Shown piece by piece: positions 24,652-35,108 of a DNA stretch of 64,000 nt (position 1 is its first letter; each line of letters opens with the position of its first letter). Position numbers and translations under genes: made by a program. The DNA is from Lysobacter stagni (GTDB lineage Bacteria; Pseudomonadota; Gammaproteobacteria; Xanthomonadales; Xanthomonadaceae): assembly GCF_030053425.1 (NCBI RefSeq), contig NZ_JASGBI010000001.1, forward strand, positions 2,364,001-2,428,000, given 5' to 3'. Under the pieces are notes generated by a model. It saw only the letters and a list, made by a program, of their open reading frames with translations, searched no databases and was not told the DNA's origin.

Positions 24652-26481
24652 TTGCGCGCACGGTTGTTGGCTGGCATCGCGGCAATGACGCTGGTGGCGG
24701 GCGGATGCTCGCGCGAGCCCGCCGCGCCCGCGAACGATGCCGCTGCGCGGACGCCCATTGTCACCATCAGCGCGGACCAGGCGGTGTCGCCGGTACCGGC
24801 GTGGCGCGTGCCGCCTGTCGCGGTCACCGACGCCAACGTCGACGAACTGAAGAAAACGGCGGCGCTTGCACTGCGCGAGGGTCGTCTGTTCGGCGGCCCG
24901 GACGATGCGATTCCCGTCTACTACGCGCTGCGTCGCTTCGATCCGGAGGATGCCGGCGCCAACTCCGGGTTTGACCGGGCGCTGGCCAAACTGCTGGTAC
25001 GGGGCGACGAAGCGCTGGCCGAACTCGACCGCGATCCGCTGTCGTTGCGCCGCGCGCACGAAATCGCCGCTGTCGCGCGCGCCGTGGCGCCGGCACAGCT
25101 GGATGTCGTGGATTACCTCGAACGCCTGGACCGCACCGACGAAGCACAGGAAGCCAACCGCCTGGGTGAGGAAGCGCTCAATGCCGGCCGTCTGGGCGTG
25201 GACGCAACCGCCGGCGAGGCGCTGACCTATTTCCACGCTGCTCTGGCGCTTCGCCCCGGCGACATGCGCGCGCGGCAGGGCGTGGCGGCGGTCGAGAGCG
25301 CGTTGATCCGCCGGGCCGAAGTCGCGGCCGATCGCGACGATTACGTCGGCGCGCAACGCGAGCTGGACATCGCCGCCCGGGTGAGGCCGTCCAGCGCCAC
25401 CATCGACGACGCGCGCGCACGCGTGGCCATGCAGCGGATCGCGCGGGTGAACGCGCTGCGCGATGCCGGCCTGGCGGCGCTTTCGCGGGAGGGCGGTATC
25501 GACGAGGCACGGCGTCAGCTCGGCGTGCTGCTGCGCATCGCGCCGACGGGCGATCCGGCGACCGCGGAGTTGCGCGAGCGCATCGACCTGGCGACGCACT
25601 ACGGCCTGTTCCGACCCGGGCAGGTCTTCACCGACGCCATGCAGAGCGGCGGTCGCGGCCCGCAGCTGGTGGTGATCCCGCACGGCGCATTCCGCATGGG
25701 GTCGGAAGAGAACGAAGGCGCCGAATCCGAGCGTCCGGCGCGCAACATCCGGTTCGAGCGCGGTCTGGCGATGTCACGCACGGAGATCACCGTCGGCGAG
25801 TTCCGCCGCTTCATGCAGGCCACCAAACACCGCGCCCGCGCGACGCGACGCGGCTATTCGACCGCCTACGACGAGCGCAGTGGCAACCTGGTGCGACGTG
25901 GCGGCGTGGACTGGCAGTCCGATTACGCCGGGCAGCCCGCCCGCGACGACCTGCCGGTAGTGCACGTCAGCGCGAAGGACGCACAGGCGTACACCGAATG
26001 GCTCTCCACGCAGACCGGTCAGCGTTATCGGCTGGCCAGCGAGGCGGAATTCGAATATGCCCTGCGTGCCGGCGGACGCGGTCGCTATCCGTGGGGCGAC
26101 GGCGCTCCGCCTGCGCGCGCAGGCAACTTCACCGGCGCCAGGGACGTCTCGCCCAGCGGTCGGCGGTGGCGCAACGCGTTCGCCGGTTACGGCGATGGCG
26201 CGTGGGGACCGGCACCCGTGGGCAGCTTCCTGCCCAATGCCTTCGGCATCCACGACCTGTCCGGCAATGTCAGCGAGTGGGTCGCCGACTGCTGGCACGA
26301 CACCTTCCGTCGCGCACCGCGCGACGGCGCGGCCTGGCTGAATCCCGGTTGCCGTTCCAAGGTGGTGCGGGGCGGCTCATGGGCCAGTTCGCCGGAGCAC
26401 ACCCGGTCGGCGTGGCGACAGAGCAACGACGCCAACGCCACGAGCGCGCGGGTAGGATTCCGCGTGGTCCGGGAAATCTGA
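24652..26481 (+). CDS. Lipoprotein with formylglycine-generating-enzyme (SUMF1/EgtB/PvdO) domain
   Basis: A 609-residue protein from a TTG at 24652 directly after AGGAGG (24642-24647); an ATG at 24592 would put 20 Arg-rich residues before the signal. The signal ends LVAGGC, so a lipid anchor is predicted. Residues 50-310 form an Ala-rich helical, tetratricopeptide-like region. From about residue 340 the FGE-sulfatase domain follows: VVIPHGAFRMGSEENEG, MSRTEITVGEFRRFM, YRLASEAEFEYALRAGGRGRYPWGDG and VRGGSWASSPEHTRSAWR. The family includes oxygenases and non-enzymatic binding proteins; the copper-binding cysteines of true FGE are not evident, so the activity is open. Confidence 0.85.
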   Translation: MRARLLAGIAAMTLVAGGCSREPAAPANDAAARTPIVTISADQAVSPVPAWRVPPVAVTDANVDELKKTAALALREGRLFGGPDDAIPVYYALRRFDPEDAGANSGFDRALAKLLVRGDEALAELDRDPLSLRRAHEIAAVARAVAPAQLDVVDYLERLDRTDEAQEANRLGEEALNAGRLGVDATAGEALTYFHAALALRPGDMRARQGVAAVESALIRRAEVAADRDDYVGAQRELDIAARVRPSSATIDDARARVAMQRIARVNALRDAGLAALSREGGIDEARRQLGVLLRIAPTGDPATAELRERIDLATHYGLFRPGQVFTDAMQSGGRGPQLVVIPHGAFRMGSEENEGAESERPARNIRFERGLAMSRTEITVGEFRRFMQATKHRARATRRGYSTAYDERSGNLVRRGGVDWQSDYAGQPARDDLPVVHVSAKDAQAYTEWLSTQTGQRYRLASEAEFEYALRAGGRGRYPWGDGAPPARAGNFTGARDVSPSGRRWRNAFAGYGDGAWGPAPVGSFLPNAFGIHDLSGNVSEWVADCWHDTFRRAPRDGAAWLNPGCRSKVVRGGSWASSPEHTRSAWRQSNDANATSARVGFRVVREI

Positions 26482-26538
26482 TTCACGCCCGTACGCGCGA
26501 CTTACAGTGAAGGCTCCAGGACCGAGCGGGAGACGCAG

Positions 26539-27480
26539 ATGAGGGTCGATCCTTTGGGCCAGGCGCGACAGCAGGGACGCCCACGACGTGGCTTCGGTGG
26601 CATCCGCTGGTGGATCCTGATCCTGTTCGCCGGCTATGCCGCCTGGTCGTGGTTCGGCAGTGCGCGGGTCGATCCCTACACGGGGGAGACCGCGCATTAC
26701 GGAACCACCGCGGACGAGGAAGTGCAGCTGGGTGCGCAGGCGTTCCAGCAGGTGCTGGGCGATGCCAACGCGCAGGGTGCGCTGTTGCCGCCGGATGCAC
26801 AGGCCAGCCGTGACATTCGCGAGATCGCCCAGCGGCTCATCCAGCGCGTGCCGCAGGTGACGAGCGCGCTGGCCGCACAGAATGGGCAGCAGGTGCCCAC
26901 CGAACACCAGAATTTCCAGTGGGACGTGGCGGTGATCCAGTCCGACCAGGCCAATGCGTTCTGCCTGCCCGGCGGCAAGATGGCCGTCTACACCGGCCTG
27001 ATCCCGGTCGCGAAGACCCGCGACGCGATGGCGGTGGTGATGGGGCACGAGATCGCCCACGCCCTGTTGCGCCACGGCAGCCAGCGCATGGCGCAGCAGA
27101 AACTGGTGCAGATGGGGCAGATGGCTGCCGGCGCCGCCGTGGGCGGGATGGATCCGCAGCAGCAGCAGGCGGTCATGGCCGCACTCGGCGCTGGCGCGCA
27201 ATACGGGCTGGTCCTGCCGTACGGACGCAATCACGAAACGCAGGCCGACAAGGTCGGGCTGATGCTGGCCGCCGCCGCGTGTTACGACCCGAAGGAGGCG
27301 ATCCCGCTATGGGAGCGGATGTCGGAGCTCGGAGGCGGTGAACGGCCGCCGGAGTTCGCGTCGACCCATCCCGATCCGGCCAACCGCATCCAGGTGTTGC
27401 AGTCGCTGATGCCGCAGGCGGAGCAGTTCCGCGCGCAGTACTGTGGCACCGGCGCGCAGGCGACGGCCTCGGTGCGATAA
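26539..27480 (+). CDS. M48 family metalloprotease
   Basis: A 313-residue membrane-anchored zinc protease. One N-terminal transmembrane segment (WWILILFAGYAAWSWF) precedes the catalytic domain with MGHEIAHALLRHGSQRMAQ (HExxH) and the later Glu ligand in NHETQADKVG. It resembles the Oma1/YcaL/LoiP group, which degrades damaged envelope proteins. It follows the FGE-domain lipoprotein gene on the same strand after 57 bp. Confidence 0.9.
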   Translation: MRVDPLGQARQQGRPRRGFGGIRWWILILFAGYAAWSWFGSARVDPYTGETAHYGTTADEEVQLGAQAFQQVLGDANAQGALLPPDAQASRDIREIAQRLIQRVPQVTSALAAQNGQQVPTEHQNFQWDVAVIQSDQANAFCLPGGKMAVYTGLIPVAKTRDAMAVVMGHEIAHALLRHGSQRMAQQKLVQMGQMAAGAAVGGMDPQQQQAVMAALGAGAQYGLVLPYGRNHETQADKVGLMLAAAACYDPKEAIPLWERMSELGGGERPPEFASTHPDPANRIQVLQSLMPQAEQFRAQYCGTGAQATASVR

Positions 27481-27508
27481 CAGGAAATCGAGCGCGCGGT
27501 GCGCGCGC

Positions 27509-28009
27509 TCAGCGCTTGCTGGGTTCGCGCTCGCCCTTGGCCTTGGTCGGCGGGGGCGACGGACTCTGGCCGACGTTGCCGGACAGGTTGCGCTGGAACT
27601 CGTTCCACATCTGCAGGTTGCGCTCGGTCAGCTGGTTCATCAGCGCCCACGGCGTCTGGCCGAGGATGCCGCCCATCTGGTTGCGGAACTGCTGCTGCTG
27701 GTCCAGGAAGACCTGCATCGAACGCTCCAGGTAGCTGCCCATGAAGCCCTGCAGCGAATCGCCGTAGAAGCGGATGATCTGGCTCAGCAGCTGCGTGGAC
27801 AGGACCGGTTCGCCGTCCTGTTCGTGCTCGGCGATGATCTGCAGCAGCACCTGGCGGGTGAGGTCGTCGCCGCTGCGCGCGTCACGCACCTCGAACTCCT
27901 CGCCATCGACGATGAGCTGGCGCACGTCCTCGATGGTGATGTAGCTCGAAATCTCGGTGTCGTAGAGCCGTCGGTTCGGGTACTTCTTGATGACGCGCGT
28001 CGAGGCCAT
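27509..28009 (-). CDS. phaR: Polyhydroxyalkanoate synthesis repressor PhaR
   Basis: A 166-residue protein. It begins with the PhaR DNA-binding domain (STRVIKKYPNRRLYDTEISSYITIEDVRQLI) followed by the PHB-accumulation regulatory domain with Gln-rich helices (FLDQQQQFRNQMGG). It represses phasin and PHB genes until it binds polymer. phaB lies 190 bp upstream on the same strand. No gene is seen in the 28010-28199 gap. Confidence 0.93.
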   Translation of the reverse strand: MASTRVIKKYPNRRLYDTEISSYITIEDVRQLIVDGEEFEVRDARSGDDLTRQVLLQIIAEHEQDGEPVLSTQLLSQIIRFYGDSLQGFMGSYLERSMQVFLDQQQQFRNQMGGILGQTPWALMNQLTERNLQMWNEFQRNLSGNVGQSPSPPPTKAKGEREPSKR

Positions 28010-28199
28010 GGAGCTTCGGCTCTAAATCGTGATGCTTCGCAGCATGGCTCAGCGCGGCGGGCCTTGCAACTGCCGTCAGGCGGACCGTCGACGCGCGCGG
28101 CCCACACGTGCCTGCGTGAACGGGGAGCCGGCTGGCGGCAAGGACAACGCCGCCTGAAAAACGTCGCAATCCGACGCGAGCCGTCACCGTTCGACGCGG

Positions 28200-28940
28200 T
28201 CACCAACCCATGTGGTGGCCGCCGTTGATGTCCAGGTTCGAGCCGGTGATCCATGCCGCCTCATCCGCGGTCAGGAAGGAAACCGCGTAGGCGATCTCAT
28301 CCGGCGTGCCGAGCCGGCCGGTTGGAATCTCCGCGACGATCTTCGCGCGCACGTCTTCGGGCACCGCCATCACCATGTCGGTGGCGACGTAACCCGGCGA
28401 GACCGTGTTGACCGTGACGCCGAAGCGCGCGTTCTCGCGCGCCAGCGAAATGGTGAAACCGTGCATGCCGGCCTTGGCCGCGGCGTAGTTGGCCTGGCCG
28501 TACTGGCCCTTCAGGCCGTTGATCGAACTGATCTGCACGATGCGCCCCCACTTGCGTTCGCGCATGCCTTCGATCACCGGGCGCGTGACGTTGAAGCAGG
28601 AGTTGAGGTTGGTGCCGATCACTTCGTTCCACTGCACGGGAGTCATGCGATGGAAAGTGGAGTCGCGGGTGATGCCGGCGTTGTTGATGAGGATCTCCAC
28701 CGGGCCAAGCTGGCGTTCTATGTCCTCCACCAGCGCCTGCGCCTGATCCGGACAGGACACATCGCCCTTCGCCAGGGCCACGTCGAAGCCCTGTTCGCGC
28801 ATGCGCGCCTGCCACTCCCGCGCACGGGCTTCGTCGCGATAGTTGGTCGCCACGCGGTGGCCCGTCCGGGCCAGACGCTGGATGATGGAACTGCCGATAC
28901 CACCCGTACCGCCGGTGACCAGGGCCACGCGAGACTGCAT
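28200..28940 (-). CDS. phaB: Acetoacetyl-CoA reductase
   Basis: A 246-residue NADPH-dependent short-chain dehydrogenase. Cofactor motif TGGTGGIGSS, NNAG (INNAGITRDST) and catalytic Ser/Tyr/Lys (ISSINGLKGQYGQANYAAAK) are all present, and the substrate loop matches PhaB. It reduces acetoacetyl-CoA to (R)-3-hydroxybutyryl-CoA for polyhydroxybutyrate. PhaR downstream fits this role; no PHB synthase is in the window. Confidence 0.93.
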   Translation of the reverse strand: MQSRVALVTGGTGGIGSSIIQRLARTGHRVATNYRDEARAREWQARMREQGFDVALAKGDVSCPDQAQALVEDIERQLGPVEILINNAGITRDSTFHRMTPVQWNEVIGTNLNSCFNVTRPVIEGMRERKWGRIVQISSINGLKGQYGQANYAAAKAGMHGFTISLARENARFGVTVNTVSPGYVATDMVMAVPEDVRAKIVAEIPTGRLGTPDEIAYAVSFLTADEAAWITGSNLDINGGHHMGW

Positions 28941-29001
28941 GTCGTCCTCTCCTGATGGGGGGCGCGGAGCGGCGCCTTCGATTCGATTCTAGTAGGGAAA
29001 A

Positions 29002-29946
29002 CTAGTCGGCCATCGTACGAACGGTCGATGACATTTCGAACGCGTCTTCCGGCGCGGGAATCCGGTCCGGTTCGAACGCAGGGACGGCCCGTTGGAGGAA
29101 TCCGGCGAGATCTCCCGTCTCGGCGACCGGCGTCTGGCCCAGCCGCAGCCAGGCGGCACGCAGGGCGGGCAGGGGGTCGGTGGGATCCACGGGCAGGGCT
29201 GCGTCGGATTTGGACAGTTTGCGTCCGTCCGGGCCCAGCACCAGCGGCAGGTGCGCGTAGCGCGGCGTCGGCAGGCCGAGTGCACGCTGCAACAGGATCT
29301 GCCGCGGGGTGGAGTCGAGCAGGTCCGCCCCCCGGACCACGTCGGTAATGTCCTGCGCGGCGTCGTCCACCACCACCGCGAGCTGGTAGGCCCAGTACCC
29401 GTCGGCGCGCCGGAGCACGAAATCGCCCACCTCGCTGGCGACATCCTGTTCGACCCACCCGCGGACCGCGTCGTGGAACCGCACCCGGCTTCCCTCAGGC
29501 ACGCGCAGGCGCACCGATGGGTCCCGTCGTTCCCGCTGCGCGACGCAGCCGTGATGGATGCCGCCGGCAGCGGCGAGGTCGGCGCGGCTGCAATGGCAGA
29601 CGAACGCATCGCCCCGCGCCAGCAGACGATCGAGCGCGGCCTGGTACAGCATCGAGCGCCGGCTCTGCCAGACGACCTCCCCATCGGGCGCGAAGCCGAA
29701 CGCTGCCAGCGTGGCCAGCTGGCGCTTCGCTGCGCCCGCGACTTCGCGGGCGGCATCCACGTCCTCGATCCGCACCAGCCAGGCGCCACCGGCCTGGCGC
29801 GCCAGCAGCCAGCTGCCGAACGCCGCCAGCAGCGAACCAAAATGCAGGTCGCCGGTCGGGGACGGAGCAAAACGGCCGCGGTAGCCGATGGACGGAGGGG
29901 GAAAGCTCACAGAGGACTCGTCGGGAAAGCGAGCGTGCCGTTTCAC
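29002..29946 (-). CDS. gluQ: Glutamyl-Q tRNA(Asp) synthetase
   Basis: A 314-residue paralogue of glutamyl-tRNA synthetase without the anticodon-binding domain. The HIGH-type motif reads APSPTGDLHFGSL and the KMSKS-type motif KLSKSDA. A zinc site is partly visible as CHCS. It attaches glutamate to queuosine at position 34 of tRNA-Asp. It is divergent from htpX, 67 bp away. Confidence 0.93.
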   Translation of the reverse strand: MKRHARFPDESSVSFPPPSIGYRGRFAPSPTGDLHFGSLLAAFGSWLLARQAGGAWLVRIEDVDAAREVAGAAKRQLATLAAFGFAPDGEVVWQSRRSMLYQAALDRLLARGDAFVCHCSRADLAAAGGIHHGCVAQRERRDPSVRLRVPEGSRVRFHDAVRGWVEQDVASEVGDFVLRRADGYWAYQLAVVVDDAAQDITDVVRGADLLDSTPRQILLQRALGLPTPRYAHLPLVLGPDGRKLSKSDAALPVDPTDPLPALRAAWLRLGQTPVAETGDLAGFLQRAVPAFEPDRIPAPEDAFEMSSTVRTMAD

Positions 29947-30013
29947 TTGAATTCAACGCGAGCGTGCCACATTTTCCTGTCGTGACGCGCATGGTGCGCG
30001 GAAGGTTTCCGTC

Positions 30014-30922
30014 ATGTTCAAACGCATCGCCCTGTTCCTGGCCACCAACCTGGCCGTCCTGGCCCTGCTCAGTATCGTCATGGCGGTACTGCAGAATTTC
30101 TTCGGCATCCAGCTGCGCGGGCAGGGTGGCCTGCTGGTCATGGCCACCGTGTTCGGCTTCGGTGGCTCGCTGATTTCGCTGATGACCTCCAAGTGGATCG
30201 CCAAGCGCTCCACCGGCGCGTACGTCATCGAGCAGCCGCGCAACGAATCCGAACAGTGGCTGGTCAACACCGTGCGTCGCCAGGCCGAAGCGGCCGGCAT
30301 CAAGATGCCAGAAGTGGCCATCTACGACGGGCCGGAGATCAATGCCTTCGCCACCGGTCCCAGCCGCAACAACTCGCTGGTGGCCGTGTCCACCGGCCTG
30401 CTGCGCGCGATGAACCGCGACGAAGCCGAGGCCGTGCTGGGCCATGAGGTCAGCCACGTCGCCAACGGCGACATGGTCACCATGGCGCTGATCCAGGGCG
30501 TGCTCAACACGTTCGTGATCGTGCTGTCGCGCGTGGTCGGCCGCGTCATCGACAGCTTCATCAGCGGCAACCGCGAAGGCGGCCCGGGCATCGGTTACTT
30601 CGTCATCGTCTTCGTGCTCGACATGATCTTCGGCCTGTTCGCCAGCATGATCGCGATGTGGTTCTCGCGTCACCGGGAGTTCCGCGCCGACGCCGGCGGC
30701 GCGCGCCTGGCCGGCCGCGACAAGATGATCGCCGCGCTGCAGCGACTGTCGCAGACCTACGGCGAGAGCACGCTGCCCAAGACGGTGCAGGCCTTCGGCA
30801 TCAGCGGCGCGGTGGGCCACGGCCTGCGTCGCCTGCTGATGAGCCACCCGCCGCTGGAAGAGCGCATCCAGACCCTGCGCAACGCGCCGCTGGAGCAGGT
30901 GCGCGGCACGGTCGTCAGCTGA
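30014..30922 (+). CDS. htpX: Membrane protease HtpX
   Basis: A 302-residue zinc metalloprotease of the inner membrane. Two N-terminal membrane segments ([13 protein letters not shown] and [15 protein letters not shown]) precede the catalytic HEVSH near residue 140, followed by two more hydrophobic segments and the third ligand in the EFRADAGGA segment. It degrades misfolded membrane proteins with FtsH. A strong terminator follows at 30941-30970. Heat- or Cpx-type control is known in the family but no site is evident here. Confidence 0.95.
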   Translation: MFKRIALFLATNLAVLALLSIVMAVLQNFFGIQLRGQGGLLVMATVFGFGGSLISLMTSKWIAKRSTGAYVIEQPRNESEQWLVNTVRRQAEAAGIKMPEVAIYDGPEINAFATGPSRNNSLVAVSTGLLRAMNRDEAEAVLGHEVSHVANGDMVTMALIQGVLNTFVIVLSRVVGRVIDSFISGNREGGPGIGYFVIVFVLDMIFGLFASMIAMWFSRHREFRADAGGARLAGRDKMIAALQRLSQTYGESTLPKTVQAFGISGAVGHGLRRLLMSHPPLEERIQTLRNAPLEQVRGTVVS

Positions 30923-30940
30923 CGGCTTGCGCAATGCAAC

Positions 30941-30970
30941 GAAAAAGCCCGCCTTCCGGCGGGCTTTTTC
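30941..30970. terminator. Bidirectional terminator between htpX and fimX
   Basis: GAAAAAGCCCGCC and GGCGGGCTTTTTC form a perfect 13-bp stem with a TTCC loop. A-tracts and T-tracts on both sides allow termination in both directions, as expected between convergent genes. Confidence 0.9.
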
Positions 30971-31000
30971 GTTTCCGCGAATACGGAATCCCCGTATCCG

Positions 31001-33073
31001 TCAGAACTCGTAATCCATGTTCGGCCCCGGCGGCGCCAGGAAGTTGCCCTGCGCGTAGTCGATGCCCGCGCCGAACAGGATGCTCATGCTGCCCGCGTCC
31101 TGCACGAACTCGGCGATGGTCGTCTTGCCCAGCTCGCGCGCCTTGTCGGCGATGTCGCGCACGCGCTGCTGGTGCTCGGCGTTGCCGGCCAGTTCCTGCA
31201 TGAAGCTGCGGTCGATCTTGAGCAGATCGGCATTGAAGTGGGTGAGCAGCTGGAAGGAGTTCAAGCCCACGCCGAACTGCTCCAGGCCCACGCGCACGCC
31301 GTACGGCGCGACCTGTGCCTGGAATTCCTGCGCGGCGCGCAGGTGCGTGAACACCTTCGACTCGGGCAGCTGCAGGACCAGCATGCGGCCGTCCGCACCG
31401 TGTTTGGCCAGCTTTTCCTGGATGTACTGCTGCAGCGTGTTGTCCTGCAGCGAGGCCTGCGTGATCTTCACCAGCACCGTGGTCTGGCGTCCGGCGCGCA
31501 TGCGGTCGCCGATCACCGAGATGGCCTTGCCAACCACCCACCGGTCGATTTCCCACAACAGGCCGTGCTCTTCGGCGATCTGCAGGAAGGCCAGCGGCGG
31601 CACCAGTTCGCCGTGCTCGCCCTGCAGTCGCAGGTAGGCCTCGTACATCTCGACCGGCTCGCCGTGCAGGCCGATGAGGGGCTGGTATTCCATGATGAAG
31701 CGGTCGGCGTCCAGCGCATCGCGGATGCGGGTGACCCAGGCTTCGATGCGTTCTTCCTCGGCGCGGTCGGCTGCGCCGGGATCGAACAGTTCGGTGCGGT
31801 TGCCGCCCACGCCGCTGGCCGATTGCAGGCACTGGCTGGCCTTGCCGAGCACGGCGGTGACGCTGGCGATCTTCTCGCCGATCAGCACGCCGCCGATGCT
31901 GACGGTGGTGCTGAGCGAGCGGTCGCCCGCTTCCAGCACGTTCTCGGAGAACGCGCTGCGCAGGGCTTCGGCCAGGCCGGTGGTCTGGCGGTGGTCGCTG
32001 TTGGGCGTGAGCACCGCGAACTGGTGCTCGCCGAAACGCGCCACGACATCGTTGGGGCCCACCGCCTTGCGCAGGCGGCCTGCCATCGCGGCGACCAGCG
32101 AGTCGGCCGCGTCCAGGCCGATGTCCTGCAGGAGGCGGTTGAAGTGGTCCGGCTCGAGCAGCAGCAGGCCATGGTGGGTGCCGTTCTGTGCAGAGGTCGC
32201 CACCGCGTCTTCCAGCGAGCGCAGGAAGGTGGCGCGGTTGAGCAGGCCGGTGGCCTGGTCGCGCTGGCGCAGTTCCTCGACCTCGCGTGCGAGCTCGGGA
32301 TCGACCTCCTGCCGGCGCAGGATCACCTGCAGGCAGTTCTCGCCCTCGTAGGTGGCGGCGGTGAATTCCATCACCGCCGGGAACTGGTTGCCGTCCAGCG
32401 TGCGCGCCTCGGTCTCGTGGCGCGGCGGGGCATCGCCCTTGGAAATCTGCTTGAGCAGCTGCTTGAATCCCTCGACCTTCGCCGGGGCGATCAGGTCCAG
32501 CAGGGACATGCCCTCGATCTCGTCGAAGGACTCGAAGCCGAACACTTCCAGGTACGCCGCGTTGGCGCGGATGTGCATGCCTTCGTGGATGTAGGCGATG
32601 GGTTCGCGCGAGGAATCGATCAGCGCGTCGCAGCGTCGCTCGGTTTCGCGGATCTGGGCTTCCAGGCGGCGCTGCGTGCGGCGCGCCTCCAGGTCGGCCC
32701 ACTCGGCGCGAACGCGCGCCTGCACGTGCTCGGAATGGTTGCGCAGGATCACCCCGCGGGCGCCCAGCGTGACGGTCTCCATCAGGCGGGTCTCGTCCAC
32801 GCTGTCCAGCAGGACCAGTACCGGCAGGTCCTTGCCGCTGGCGTCGACCACCTGCATGACCTTGGTGATCGGCACGTTGCGCGCTTCGCGCGCGGCGAGC
32901 ACGAGGTCCTGCGGCTGGCTGGCGATCAGCGAAGCCAGCTCGCCTTCGTTTTCCGGACGCGACGGGCGTACCGCGATACCGGTATTTCGCAGGCCGCTGA
33001 CGATGGCCTCCGCTGCCTCGACGCTGTCGTCGACGATCAGCAGGCGCAGCGCCGTGTCTTTGCCGAATTGCAT
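31001..33073 (-). CDS. fimX: FimX-type c-di-GMP receptor (REC-PAS-GGDEF-EAL)
   Basis: A 690-residue protein. The layout is a receiver-like domain (residues 8-130, LLIVDDSVEAAEAIVSG), a PAS domain (about 150-260), a GGDEF domain with its signature degraded to RFGEH, and an EAL domain whose signature reads YEAYLRL in place of E-x-L. Degenerate catalytic sites in both domains are the hallmark of FimX, which binds c-di-GMP with its EAL domain and interacts with PilZ and PilB to drive type IV pilus twitching. It should have no cyclase or phosphodiesterase activity. It is convergent with htpX. Confidence 0.88.
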   Translation of the reverse strand: MQFGKDTALRLLIVDDSVEAAEAIVSGLRNTGIAVRPSRPENEGELASLIASQPQDLVLAAREARNVPITKVMQVVDASGKDLPVLVLLDSVDETRLMETVTLGARGVILRNHSEHVQARVRAEWADLEARRTQRRLEAQIRETERRCDALIDSSREPIAYIHEGMHIRANAAYLEVFGFESFDEIEGMSLLDLIAPAKVEGFKQLLKQISKGDAPPRHETEARTLDGNQFPAVMEFTAATYEGENCLQVILRRQEVDPELAREVEELRQRDQATGLLNRATFLRSLEDAVATSAQNGTHHGLLLLEPDHFNRLLQDIGLDAADSLVAAMAGRLRKAVGPNDVVARFGEHQFAVLTPNSDHRQTTGLAEALRSAFSENVLEAGDRSLSTTVSIGGVLIGEKIASVTAVLGKASQCLQSASGVGGNRTELFDPGAADRAEEERIEAWVTRIRDALDADRFIMEYQPLIGLHGEPVEMYEAYLRLQGEHGELVPPLAFLQIAEEHGLLWEIDRWVVGKAISVIGDRMRAGRQTTVLVKITQASLQDNTLQQYIQEKLAKHGADGRMLVLQLPESKVFTHLRAAQEFQAQVAPYGVRVGLEQFGVGLNSFQLLTHFNADLLKIDRSFMQELAGNAEHQQRVRDIADKARELGKTTIAEFVQDAGSMSILFGAGIDYAQGNFLAPPGPNMDYEF

Positions 33074-33216
33074 TGCGTCACCTCCCCCAAGCGCCTTTTT
33101 ATGACATGAACAGCCTGTTCAGTCCATGCGCCATGAACTGAAACGGGGGGATATGACGGATTAACGACCGACATGGCGCGAACTTGAGACCATCGTCGCG
33201 CAACGCCCGCACGACG

Positions 33217-34260
33217 CTACGCGTAGGTCAGCGGGCGCTTGCCCGGGTCGCCGGCAACCTCGCGCACCAGCTTCGGCACCAGATATCCCGACAACCGTGC
33301 GGCCAGTTCGCGGTGCAGCTGCAGCGCGACGTCGTCCGGCACCTCGAAATGGGCCGAGCCCTGCACGCGATCGAGCTGGTGCAGGTAGTAGGGCAATACG
33401 CCGGCCGCATGACCGCGCTCGCTCAGTGCGGCCAGGGCGTCGACCGAATCGTTGACGCCGCGCAGCAGCACGGCCTGGTTGAGCAGCAGAGCGCCCGCGC
33501 CGCGCAGGCGGGCCAGAGCGGCATCGACCGCCGGGTCGAATTCGTTGGCGTGGTTGGCGTGCAGGACCACGGTGACCGGCCACGGCAGGGCCGACAGCCA
33601 GGCAAGCAGCGCTTCGTCGACCCGTTCCGGCAGGACCACTGGCAGTCGCGTATGGATGCGCAGCCGCTTCAGGTGCGGGACCTGCGCGAGGGCGTCGGTC
33701 AGCTCGGCCAGCTTGGGCGTGGCCAGCGACCAGGGGTCGCCGCCGGACAGAATGACCTCATCGATCCCCGCGTCGGCGGCGATGGCGTCCACCGCGTCGC
33801 GCCAGCCCGCGGCGGCCGCGGTCTCTTCGGCGTAGGGGAAGTGGCGGCGGAAGCAGTAGCGACAGTGGATGGCGCAGCTGCCGGTGGCGATCAGCAACGC
33901 ACGCCCACGGTATTTGCGGATGACGCCGTGCCCGGCCTTGGCCGCGCCGTCGCCGACGGCATCCAGGCTGAAGCCCGGCATGGGCTGCATTTCCGCGTCC
34001 AGCGGCAGGACCTGGCGCAGCAGCGGATCGTGCGGATCGCCATGGCGCATCCGCGCGATGAACCCTTGCGGCACGCGCAGCGGGAACTGCACTGCCGCGT
34101 CGTCGGACAGCCCCAGGCCGCCGGCGACCGCGTCCAGGCCCAGCTGTGCCAGCAGTTCGCGCGGGTCGCGCACGGCGTCCCGCCAGAGCTGTTGCCAGCG
34201 CGGCGTGGGCGGAGTGGCGGGCACGGGGGCGTGCTGGGGGGCGGGGGCAGCGGGTATCAT
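33217..34260 (-). CDS. epmB: EF-P beta-lysylation protein EpmB (lysine 2,3-aminomutase-like)
   Basis: A 347-residue radical-SAM enzyme from the ATG at 34260; an upstream start would add 15 Arg-rich residues. The iron-sulfur motif reads [10 protein letters not shown], then HFPYAEE and SGGDP motifs characteristic of the KamA/EpmB family. It converts lysine to (R)-beta-lysine for modification of EF-P Lys34. It is divergent from efp with 125 bp between start codons; the partner ligase EpmA is not in the window. Confidence 0.93.
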   Translation of the reverse strand: MIPAAPAPQHAPVPATPPTPRWQQLWRDAVRDPRELLAQLGLDAVAGGLGLSDDAAVQFPLRVPQGFIARMRHGDPHDPLLRQVLPLDAEMQPMPGFSLDAVGDGAAKAGHGVIRKYRGRALLIATGSCAIHCRYCFRRHFPYAEETAAAAGWRDAVDAIAADAGIDEVILSGGDPWSLATPKLAELTDALAQVPHLKRLRIHTRLPVVLPERVDEALLAWLSALPWPVTVVLHANHANEFDPAVDAALARLRGAGALLLNQAVLLRGVNDSVDALAALSERGHAAGVLPYYLHQLDRVQGSAHFEVPDDVALQLHRELAARLSGYLVPKLVREVAGDPGKRPLTYA

Positions 34261-34385
34261 GTCGGACCGGTTTTCCTTGCGCCGCGGCCTGCGGGCCGGG
34301 CACAACAGCCCGACATTCTAGCCTTCGCTGCCCCTGTGCGGCCGGCACCCCGATACCTATTCACTTAGCAAGCAGGAGTTCCATC

Positions 34386-34952
34386 ATGGCCAGCCTGGGC
34401 ATGAACGACGTCAAGAACGGCCAGAAGATCCTGGTCAACAACGACCCGTGCATCATCACCGAGACCGAGTACGTCAAGCCGGGCAAGGGTCAGGCGTTCA
34501 CCCGCGTGAAGTACCGCAGCATCAAGTCCGGCCGCGTGGTCGAAATGACCATGAAGGCCACCGACAGCGTCGAGCAGGCCGACGTCGTCGACACCGACAT
34601 GCAGTACCTGTACGCCGACGGCGAGTACTGGCACTTCATGAACCAGGAATCCTTCGAGCAGGTGCAGGCCGACAAGGCCGGCATGGCCGGCGCCGAGAAG
34701 TGGCTCAAGGGCGAGGAAGAGTGCGTGGTGACGCTGTGGAACGGCACGCCGATCGCCGTGCAGCCGCCGAACTTCGTCGAGCTGAAGATCGTCGAGACCG
34801 ATCCTGGCCTGCGTGGCGACACCTCTGGCGGTGGTGGCAAGCCGGCGACGCTGGAAACCGGCGCCGTCGTGCGCGTGCCGCTGTTCGTCAACCAGGAAGA
34901 AGTGATCAAGGTCGACACCCGCTCCGGTGAGTACGTCAGCCGAGTGAAGTGA
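34386..34952 (+). CDS. efp: Translation elongation factor P
   Basis: A 188-residue three-domain protein. Lys34 lies in [10 protein letters not shown], the beta-lysylation site. The domain II-III boundary and C-terminal [13 protein letters not shown] match bacterial EF-P. It rescues ribosomes stalled at polyproline. An AGGAG-type site (AGCAGGAG) precedes the ATG by eight bases. The divergent EpmB gene supports the lysylated form. Confidence 0.97.
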   Translation: MASLGMNDVKNGQKILVNNDPCIITETEYVKPGKGQAFTRVKYRSIKSGRVVEMTMKATDSVEQADVVDTDMQYLYADGEYWHFMNQESFEQVQADKAGMAGAEKWLKGEEECVVTLWNGTPIAVQPPNFVELKIVETDPGLRGDTSGGGGKPATLETGAVVRVPLFVNQEEVIKVDTRSGEYVSRVK

Positions 34953-35108
34953 TGCATGGGCCGCCCGCGCAGTGCGCGGGCCCCGGCAAAACCTCATCCC
35001 CGTGACACGGGGATCCAGCGACTTCATCGTTGCTGTTGTCTTCGTCCCGCATCGGGCGAAGACACTTGGGTTCCCGCCCCCGGCGGGAACGCGTCAACAA
35101 GGAACCGC

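Noticed and set aside
23872..25683. Long minus-strand frame covering parts of rnd and the FGE-domain lipoprotein gene
   Set aside because: It is antisense to the lipoprotein gene and out of frame with rnd, and its composition is Arg/Ala/His-rich with no domain.
31172..33109. Very long open frame antisense to fimX (645 codons)
   Set aside because: Long antisense frames are expected opposite GC-rich genes. The minus-strand frame has clear FimX domains and this one has none.
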